From DASZPJ01 sp035550295 (GTDB taxonomy: Bacteria > Patescibacteriota > Saccharimonadia > Saccharimonadales > UBA4665), in NCBI GenBank assembly GCA_035550295.1, contig DASZPJ010000006.1, positions 1 to 9,296 on the forward strand: a DNA stretch of 9,296 nt, written 5' to 3'. The translations under genes and the position numbers were made by a program. Below, in pieces: positions 1 to 6,400 of the stretch. Within the stretch, counting starts at the first letter, position 1, and each line of letters opens with the position of its first letter. Below the pieces are notes generated by a model, which had not been told where the DNA came from, made no database searches, and saw nothing but the letters and a program-made list of their open reading frames with translations.

Positions 1-635
1 TCGTGTGGCAAATGGGCTTTTTCGCTGGCTTGGACACGTTCAAACAAGGTTTCGGCCGTATCGTTCGGTTCTACCGGCACTTTGTATTCGGCGACGATCG
101 GACCTTCGTCATAACCATCGGAGATCAAGTGCAAGCTGTGGCCGGCATAAGGCAGGTGGTGGTCTAGCACGTACTGCTGGATATTTTGGCCGTAGTAGGC
201 AGCAGTGTCGGGCAAAAGTCCCGGATGAGTGTTGAGCATCATTGCCTGGAACATGCTGGTGTAGTCGCTGCGCCAACCGTACTCGTTCACGACGCTTGTA
301 CCGACGTGCTTCATGTAACCCATTGCCATAATGAGGTCTGGCTTGGTTTCCCGAAGTTTCTCCAACATGGCCGCTTCTTCGGCAGCAGTTTGATAACCGC
401 GACGATCTTCCTCGGCGTCAGCCAAAGGATGGGTTTTGTGGCTGATCAGTTCGCCTTGAATCTTCAAGCCAAACTCGGCGTTTAAATTTTCGATGCGCTG
501 CCAAATGCCGGCGTCACTGCGGCTAACTATTATCAGTGGAACTTCGGCGTTTACTTCACCAGTCTGGGCCGCCCGAATGAAGGCCTCAGCCGTGCTGCCG
601 TTGCCGGACGCCAATATGACTACTTGGGGTTTCAT
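1..635 (-). CDS. purN: Phosphoribosylglycinamide formyltransferase (GART), 3' end cut off by window
   Basis: Transfers a formyl group from 10-formyltetrahydrofolate to GAR, giving FGAR, the third step of purine synthesis; cytosolic. The frame is open from ATG at 635 to the window edge, giving 211 residues without a stop. The N-terminus reads VVILASGNGST (residues 5-15), the phosphate-binding loop of PurN. The catalytic Asn and His lie in LNTHPGLLP (N135, H137) and the catalytic Asp in SDGYDEGP (D176), followed by a typical PurN stretch (AEYKVPVEPNDTAETLFERV). E. coli PurN is about 212 residues in total, yet here the equivalent of its residue ~173 comes only at about 207, so the protein has extra segments, roughly at residues 62-90 and 118-132. 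After HPGLLP the usual YPG.H.H-like stretch is replaced by DTAAYYGQ. The ATG overlaps the purF stop by 4 bases (ATGA) and no separate ribosome binding site is clear, so translation is probably coupled to purF. Family call is firm; the variant form is an observation. Confidence 0.9.
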   Translation of the reverse strand, partial: MKPQVVILASGNGSTAEAFIRAAQTGEVNAEVPLIIVSRSDAGIWQRIENLNAEFGLKIQGELISHKTHPLADAEEDRRGYQTAAEEAAMLEKLRETKPDLIMAMGYMKHVGTSVVNEYGWRSDYTSMFQAMMLNTHPGLLPDTAAYYGQNIQQYVLDHHLPYAGHSLHLISDGYDEGPIVAEYKVPVEPNDTAETLFERVQASEKAHLPH

Positions 636-2122
636 CGAGTTTTGGCGGTTGCTCGTTTGATTTGGTGGTGGTCGTCTTTGGGCAGGGTTTCGCCGTCTTT
701 GAGCATCTTGATTTCGTCAGCCCGTTTGCCAATGCTGATCGGGTATTCACCGGTAAAACAGGAGTTGTTGAGTTCGCTGGCCTTCAGGCCGGTGGATTTG
801 ATCATGCCATCAAATGATAAGAAGTTGAGGCTGGTTGCACCAACGTGGTCGCGCATTTCTTCGACCGTCATGTGGGCAGCCATGAGTTCTGATTGGCGTG
901 GTGTGTTGATGCCGTAAAAATCGGGGTAGCGTACCGGCGGCGAGCTGATCATCAGGTGGACTTCTTTCGCACCGGCTTCGAACATCATCGACACCAGATG
1001 GCGCATCGTCGTGCCGCGGACAATCGAGTCATCTACTAAAACAACCCGCTTGCCTTTGATGAGGTCGACAACCGGATTGAGTTTCATTTTGAGGTCGCGT
1101 TCGCGAAGGGCCTCTGTTGGACGGATAAATGTACGGTGGATGTAGCGGTTTTTGATGAGCGCCATTTCGAAAACCACACCGGATTGTTGAGAATAACCTA
1201 GCGCTGCTGGCACGCCTGAATCGGGCACACCGACTACCACATCGGCATCAATTGGATATTCGCGGGCCAGCGCGCGGCCAAAGTCTTGTCGCACCAGATC
1301 AATCCGCTTGCCAGCCAGCAGGCTGTCCGGTCGGGCAAAGTAGACAAATTCAAAGATGTCGAGTTTTGGTTTGGCAGGAGCAATTCGCTCGCTCTTCATG
1401 GTGTCGCCGTCAAATACAACTAATTCGCCTGGTTCGACGTCGCGCAAGAATTCGGCACCAATGGTATCGAAGGCGGCTGTTTCACTAGCAACTACGTAAC
1501 CACCGTTGATGGTACCGATTGATAACGGCCGAATACCACACTCGTCACGAAAAGCCACCAACCGGTTTTTGTCCATCATGACAATAGAAAAGGCCCCTGT
1601 GAAAAGGGGCCAAGCAGCTTTGATGGCGTCGATGAGGTCCATGCCATCGTACATATAGCAACTAATGGCGGCCAGCATCATTGAGCTGTCATTGTGCCTT
1701 TCCAGGTCGACGCCGCGGCTGGTCAAAAACTTGGATATCTTGGTAATGTCAGGCAAGTTACCATTATGGGCCAGTGCTATCTTGTGGTTGCGGTCGATAA
1801 ATGGCTGGTTGTACCAATCATCAGCCCCGCCAGAAGTTGAGTAGCGGTTGTGGCCGATGGCCAAATGGCCGGGCAATTGCTCGAGGTCTTCTTCGCGGTA
1901 AACAGTTGCCACCAGGCCTTGGGCAGCATGGCGATACATTGCTTTGCCGTCGCTACTGACAATGCCGGAACTTTCCTGGCCGCGATGCTGCAGCGCCCAC
2001 AGCCCATAAAAAGTAAGCCGGGCTGCTTCCAGCCCGGCGGTTTTGCCAAATTTGTGGCCAATAATGCCAAATACGGCGCACTTTTCCTGAAGTTGGTCAT
2101 TGGTGTCGGTGTTGATTGGCAT
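632..2122 (-). CDS. purF: Amidophosphoribosyltransferase (glutamine PRPP amidotransferase)
   Basis: Catalyses the committed first step of purine synthesis: PRPP plus glutamine gives 5-phosphoribosylamine. The protein has 496 residues, against about 476 in B. subtilis and 505 in E. coli. The N-terminal half is the Ntn-type glutaminase: a 14-residue leader precedes C15 (EKCAVFGI), consistent with propeptide removal exposing the catalytic cysteine, followed by HRGQES (46-51), HNRYSTSG (91-98) and AHNGNL (118-123). The C-terminal half is the phosphoribosyltransferase, with YFARPDS (261-267), GVPDSGVPAA (298-307) and the PRPP loop VVLVDDSIVRGTT (360-372). By recalled alignment it resembles the B. 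subtilis enzyme, but three of the four [4Fe-4S] ligand cysteines are replaced (D255, D401, N452; only C455 remains), so a cluster is unlikely. AAAGGA at 2136-2131 lies 8 bases before the ATG. It is the first gene of a purF-purN unit driven by the minus-strand promoter at 2213-2241. Two GC-rich hairpins lie inside the coding region. Confidence 0.97.
   Translation of the reverse strand: MPINTDTNDQLQEKCAVFGIIGHKFGKTAGLEAARLTFYGLWALQHRGQESSGIVSSDGKAMYRHAAQGLVATVYREEDLEQLPGHLAIGHNRYSTSGGADDWYNQPFIDRNHKIALAHNGNLPDITKISKFLTSRGVDLERHNDSSMMLAAISCYMYDGMDLIDAIKAAWPLFTGAFSIVMMDKNRLVAFRDECGIRPLSIGTINGGYVVASETAAFDTIGAEFLRDVEPGELVVFDGDTMKSERIAPAKPKLDIFEFVYFARPDSLLAGKRIDLVRQDFGRALAREYPIDADVVVGVPDSGVPAALGYSQQSGVVFEMALIKNRYIHRTFIRPTEALRERDLKMKLNPVVDLIKGKRVVLVDDSIVRGTTMRHLVSMMFEAGAKEVHLMISSPPVRYPDFYGINTPRQSELMAAHMTVEEMRDHVGATSLNFLSFDGMIKSTGLKASELNNSCFTGEYPISIGKRADEIKMLKDGETLPKDDHHQIKRATAKTR
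1592..1611 (-). other. Second terminator-like hairpin inside purF
   Basis: Minus-strand GGCCCC and GGGGCC form a 6-base-pair all-G/C stem with an 8-base loop, followed directly by TTTTCTATTGT. It lies over the conserved PurF codons for PLFTGAF (residues 172-178), so protein conservation alone could have produced it. Confidence 0.3.
2017..2038 (-). other. Perfect GC-rich hairpin early in purF, followed by a T-rich run
   Basis: Minus-strand GCCGGGCT and AGCCCGGC form an 8-base-pair stem around a 6-base loop. The next bases on that strand are TTACTTTTTA, so the structure resembles an intrinsic terminator or attenuator. It lies about 85 bases into purF, over codons 29-36. The function is inferred from form only. 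Confidence 0.4.
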
Positions 2123-2130
2123 CTATATTG

Positions 2131-2136
2131 TCCTTT
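2131..2136 (-). promoter_or_regulatory. Ribosome binding site of purF
   Basis: Read on the minus strand, AAAGGA stands 8 bases upstream of the purF ATG at 2122. It supports this start over any upstream in-frame alternative. Confidence 0.7.
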
Positions 2137-2212
2137 GAAAAGTAATAAAGCGCCTGTGATCTTACCTTTGTAATGGTGAGGAATCGGCAGCCGCTTAGAG
2201 AACTTTATCTTT

Positions 2213-2241
2213 ATCATAACCGCTTCTTTTGGACTTGGCAA
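2213..2241 (-). promoter_or_regulatory. Sigma70-type promoter for purF-purN
   Basis: Minus-strand TTGCCA (2241-2236, 5 of 6 consensus) and TATGAT (2218-2213, 5 of 6) are separated by exactly 17 bases. Transcription would start near 2206, leaving an untranslated leader of about 84 bases before purF. I recognise no purine riboswitch core, PurBox-like operator or intrinsic terminator in that leader. Confidence 0.7.
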
Positions 2242-2244
2242 GGC

Positions 2245-2273
2245 TTTGGCGCGACCTCTAAATTTGGTATAAT
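2245..2273 (+). promoter_or_regulatory. Extended -10 promoter for purM-purL
   Basis: TATAAT at 2268-2273 is a perfect -10 box, preceded by TGG (2265-2267), which makes an extended -10 element. A weak -35 candidate, TTTGGC, lies at 2245-2250 with a 17-base spacer. The expected start point near 2280 leaves only about 16 bases before the purM start, just enough for its ribosome binding site. The -35 box is 3 bases from that of the divergent purF promoter. Confidence 0.75.
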
Positions 2274-2282
2274 TGATCAGTA

Positions 2283-2288
2283 AGAGGA
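2283..2288 (+). promoter_or_regulatory. Ribosome binding site that fixes the purM TTG start
   Basis: AGAGGA lies 7 bases upstream of TTG at 2296. The next in-frame ATG is residue 44, beyond the conserved YADSGVDY segment, so the TTG with this Shine-Dalgarno site is the credible start. Confidence 0.75.
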
Positions 2289-2295
2289 CATTACA

Positions 2296-3405
2296 TTGCC
2301 CGAACCAGCCAAAACTTATGCCGACAGCGGTGTTGACTATAGTTCAGTCGACCCAATCAAAGTGCTGGCTCAAAAACGCGCCGGCGACACGGCCGCTAAT
2401 TTGGCTAGTTTTAGCTCGCAGGAAATGACCGCCAGCCGCGGCGAATCGGCTTACGTCTGGGACGCCGGCGATTGTTACCGCTCACTAGTTATCGAAGGGC
2501 TAGGCACCAAAAACCTGGTAGCCGACGCCGTCCGTCCGCTAACTGGCAAGACGCATTACGACGCCATCGCCCAAGATGCCATCGCCATGATCGTCAACGA
2601 CCTCATCGTCGTCGGTGCCATGCCGGAAGTGATCAACGCTTATTTCGCTGTCGGCGACGCCGATTGGATGCGTGACGAACAGCGGGCTAGCGATCTTATA
2701 AACGGCTGGGGCAACGCCTGCCAGGCAATTGGCGCAACCTGGGGCGGCGGCGAAACGCCCATGCTCAAGAATGTCATCGTGCCTGGCACCATCGACATCG
2801 GTGGCGCGGCAACAGGGGTGATCAAAAATAAATCGCAGCTGGTTCTAGGTGACAAATTGGCAGCCGGAGATTCAATCGTGTTGGTCGAAAGCAGCGGCAT
2901 CCACGCCAACGGCATCACCTTTGTCCGCAGCTTGGCAGAAAAGGACCCGGACATTTACAAAGCCCAGCTGCCCGGCGGCCGGACATTTGGTGAAGCACTC
3001 GTGACACCCACTCATTTATATGTAGAGCTTGTCCGCCAAATGCAAAAATCTAATCTCGACCTTCACTACATGGTCAACATAACCGGCCACGGCTGGCGCA
3101 AGCTAATGCGTGCCAGCCTTGACTTTAGCTACGTTATCGACAATGTGCCGGAGCCTCAGGCGGAGTTTGCTTTCATGCAGGAAAAATCGGGCGCTACTAC
3201 CCAGGAAATGTACGGCAACTTCAATATGGGCGCCGGTTTTGCGATTTATGTCCCGAGTGACCAAGCCCAGCAAGTGGTCGACCTGGCCGGCCAGCAAAAC
3301 CTGAAAGCCTGGATTGCCGGTAGGGTTGAAAACGGACCAAAGCAAGTCGTCATCCAGCCAGTCGACGTAACATTCAGCGAGGACACACTGGAGGTTCGCT
3401 CGTGA
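2296..3405 (+). CDS. purM: Phosphoribosylformylglycinamidine cyclo-ligase (AIR synthetase), divergent form
   Basis: Expected to close FGAM to AIR with ATP, the fifth purine step. The 369 residues compare with about 345 in E. coli. Family features in order: TYADSGVDY (7-15, cf. SYKDAGVDI in E. coli), GLGTK (68-72), VNDLIVVGAMPE (100-111), GGGETPM (150-156), GIHANGITFVR (201-211), NITGHG (261-266) and EMYGNFNMGAGFAI (304-317). Several normally strict positions differ. The TDGVGTK motif is IEGLGTK, GGETAEMPG is GGGETPMLKN, LTGGGFWENIPR is ITGHGWRKLMRA, and the N-terminal glycine-rich loop (GGLGGFG) is not recognisable. The gene begins the plus-strand operon at a TTG and its stop overlaps the purL GTG (GTGA). 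Placement directly before purL, whose product is its substrate, strongly supports the PurM role despite the divergence. A related AIR-synthase-fold enzyme is the alternative, but less likely. Confidence 0.9.
   Translation: MPEPAKTYADSGVDYSSVDPIKVLAQKRAGDTAANLASFSSQEMTASRGESAYVWDAGDCYRSLVIEGLGTKNLVADAVRPLTGKTHYDAIAQDAIAMIVNDLIVVGAMPEVINAYFAVGDADWMRDEQRASDLINGWGNACQAIGATWGGGETPMLKNVIVPGTIDIGGAATGVIKNKSQLVLGDKLAAGDSIVLVESSGIHANGITFVRSLAEKDPDIYKAQLPGGRTFGEALVTPTHLYVELVRQMQKSNLDLHYMVNITGHGWRKLMRASLDFSYVIDNVPEPQAEFAFMQEKSGATTQEMYGNFNMGAGFAIYVPSDQAQQVVDLAGQQNLKAWIAGRVENGPKQVVIQPVDVTFSEDTLEVRS
3390..3394 (+). promoter_or_regulatory. Ribosome binding site of purL
   Basis: GGAGG inside the last codons of purM stands 7 bases before the GTG at 3402. 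It supports the GTG start and means that purL can initiate on its own, beyond coupling through the 4-base overlap with purM. Confidence 0.8.
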
Positions 3406-6400
3406 AAATCTACCAGGGCATTGCTGCACTGTCGGATTTTCGTCGCGCCAAATTGCTTCAAAAACTGCAGGCCTTAGAGCCTGGGATCCGTGATGTCAGC
3501 GCCGAATATGTGCACTTCGCAGACGTTGATAGGACACTCTCAAAAGCCGACGATGCACGCATTGCCAAACTTGCCACCTATGGCACGCCGTACCAGGAAA
3601 CGCCCAAAGGTTTGTTATATCTGGTAGTACCGAGAGCGGGCACCATTTCACCGTGGTCGAGCAAAGCTACGGACATTATTCGCAACTCCGGTATTGCCGG
3701 AGTTAAGCGCATCGAACGAGGCGTTGCCTATTACGTGGAAGGCGAGGTAGTTGATGACGTATCAGTTGCCGCAGCCTTACACGACCGCATGACAGAAACT
3801 GTTCTGCCGAGTATTGACGCCCTTGAAGAGCTGTTTGCGGCAGCCAAACCAAAAGCTTTGCGCGACATCGATATCAGCGGCGGGCATGCGGCACTGGCCA
3901 AGGCAAATGTCGACTTTGGCTTTGCACTCGCCGATGATGAGATTGACTATTTGGTTGATGCCTACAAAGCGCTTGGCCGCAACCCGACCGACGCCGAGCT
4001 GATGATGTTTGCCCAAGTCAACAGCGAACATTGCCGCCACAAAATCTTCAACGCTGACTGGACCATCGACGGCAAGGCCGCTCCCAAGAGTCTCTTCAAA
4101 ATGATCAAAAACACCTACGAAAAGGGTGGCCAGGGCGTGCTGTCAGCCTACAAAGACAATGCCGCCATCCTGCAGGGCCCGCTGGCCGGCCGGTTCTTTG
4201 CCGAACCTGATGGCAGCTACTGCTACCACCACGAACCAACCCACATGGTCATCAAAGCCGAAACCCACAACCACCCGACTGCCATCGCGCCAATTCCGGG
4301 CGCTGCTACCGGCATCGGCGGCGAAATCCGTGACGAAGCGGCGACCGGGCAGGGAGCCAAAACCAAGGCTGGCTTGGCCGGGTTTAGCGTATCCAACTTG
4401 CACATTCCGGATGCCGAACGACCGTGGGAAGGTAAAAACGACAAGCCTGACCGGATCGCTTCAGCGCTGGACATCATGCTCGAAGCACCTATCGGCGGCG
4501 CCAGCTTTGCCAATGAATTTGGCCGGCCAAACCTAACCGGCTACTTCCGGACTTTTGAGCAACAAGTTGGTGACACGGTCTGGGGTTACCACAAGCCGAT
4601 CATGATCGCTGGCGGCCTAGGCAACATCCGCTACCTGCACACCCAAAAAGCTGCATTGCCAGTCGGTACATTAGTGATCCAGCTGGGTGGACCGTCGATG
4701 TTGATCGGTCTCGGTGGCGGTGCCGCCAGCAGTATGCAAACAGGGCAGAGTGACGAGACTTTGGACTTTGCGTCTGTACAGCGCGGCAATGGCGAAATGG
4801 AACGCCGCACCAACCAAGCCATCGACGCCTGCTGGGCGCTCGGCGAAAACAGCCCAATCCTCAGCATCCACGACGTCGGCGCTGGTGGCTTATCCAACGC
4901 CTTGCCGGAACTCGTCCACGACGCTGGCCGCGGCGCTATTTTCCAGTTGCGTGATATTCCAAATGCCGAACCAGGACTTAGCCCGATGGAAATTTGGTGC
5001 AACGAGTCACAGGAGCGTTACGTACTGGGCATAGCACCGGAATCGCTAGAGGAATTTACGGCAATTTGCGAACGTGAACGCTGCCCGTTCGCCGTCGTCG
5101 GCATACTCACCGAAGAGGAGCAATTGGTCGTCGAGGACTCATTGCTCAAATCCAAAACAGTCGACCTGCCCATGGATGTCCTGTTTGGCAAACCGCCAAA
5201 AATGAGCCGATCATTTAAGTCCAGTTCGACAAAGCAAGCAGAACTTAAACTTGACGATATAAAACTCGAAGACGCCGTAGAGCGCGTCCTGAAATTACCA
5301 AGCGTTGGCAGCAAAAGCTTCCTAATCACCATTGGCGACCGAACCGTCGGCGGCCTAGTCACGCGTGACCAGATGGTCGGTCCGTGGCAAGTACCAGTTA
5401 GCGACGTGGCCGTCACGGCCGTCAGTTACGATGCCGATTTTGGCGAAGCTATGGCCATGGGCGAACGAACGCCACTGGCACTCATTAACGCACCAGCCGC
5501 CGCTCGAATGGCCGTCGCCGAAGCAGTGTCTAACTGCGTTGCCGCTGACGTCCAGCAAATCAGCGACATCAAGCTGTCGGCCAACTGGATGGCCGCTGTT
5601 GGCTACGGCAACGAAGACCAAGCTTTGTACGAAAGCGTCCGCGCCGTTGGCGAAGAATTCTGCCCGGCACTGGACATCACTATCCCAGTCGGCAAAGACA
5701 GCCTGAGCATGCGCACCAGCTGGGATGATAAAAGTGTTACGTCGCCAGTCTCCTTGATCATCAGCGCTTTTGCGCCTGTTAATTCCGTCCAACGAACGCT
5801 CACTCCGCAGCTCAGCGTGGACTCAACTGCCAGCTTAGTTTTGATCGCACCATCAGCCGAGCAACGCCTGGGTGGATCGGCTTTGGCACAAGTCTATAAC
5901 CAACTCGGAAGTATCGCACCGGATGCAGACGCCGAAGAATTCAAAGATTACCTCGACAAATTATTGGCCATGAAGAAGGCCCAAAAGATTTTGGCGTATC
6001 ACGACCGGTCTGATGGTGGCCTGCTGGCAGTCGTTTTGGAAATGGCGTTCGCCAGCCGTTGCGGACTTGACCTGAATTTGAGCGATCTTGATGGTTCAAC
6101 GCTCGAAAAATTATTTAACGAAGAGCTTGGTGCCGTTATCCAAGTTGCTGCCAAAGACCTAGAAACCACTTTGAAAGTTTTTGGCGACCACGCAACCGTG
6201 ATCGGCAAAGCAACAAAAGATCAAACCATCAAAATCATCGATGGCCAAACAATTTATAAAAACTCCCGGTCACAATTGCAACGGTGGTGGAGCGACACCA
6301 GCTACCGCTTGCAAAAACTGCGCGACAATCCCGATTCCGCCGACCAGGAATTCGCTGTCATTGCTGACGATAAAGATCCCGGCCTGTCACCACAAGTCAG

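Noticed and set aside
2123..2206. Possible purine or PRPP riboswitch in the purF leader
   Set aside because: Only short, imperfect stems can be drawn and I recognise no conserved riboswitch core; a covariance-model search would settle it.
1777..2241. Minus-strand open frame covering the purF leader and the beginning of purF in another frame
   Set aside because: Both early ATGs (2241 and 2217) lie within the purF promoter boxes, upstream of the predicted transcript, and the protein resembles no family. It is a shadow of purF.
4126..5034. Several 80-140 codon open frames on both strands inside purL
   Set aside because: They lie entirely within a full-length conserved gene, have no ribosome sites I can support, and encode compositions typical of out-of-frame reading.
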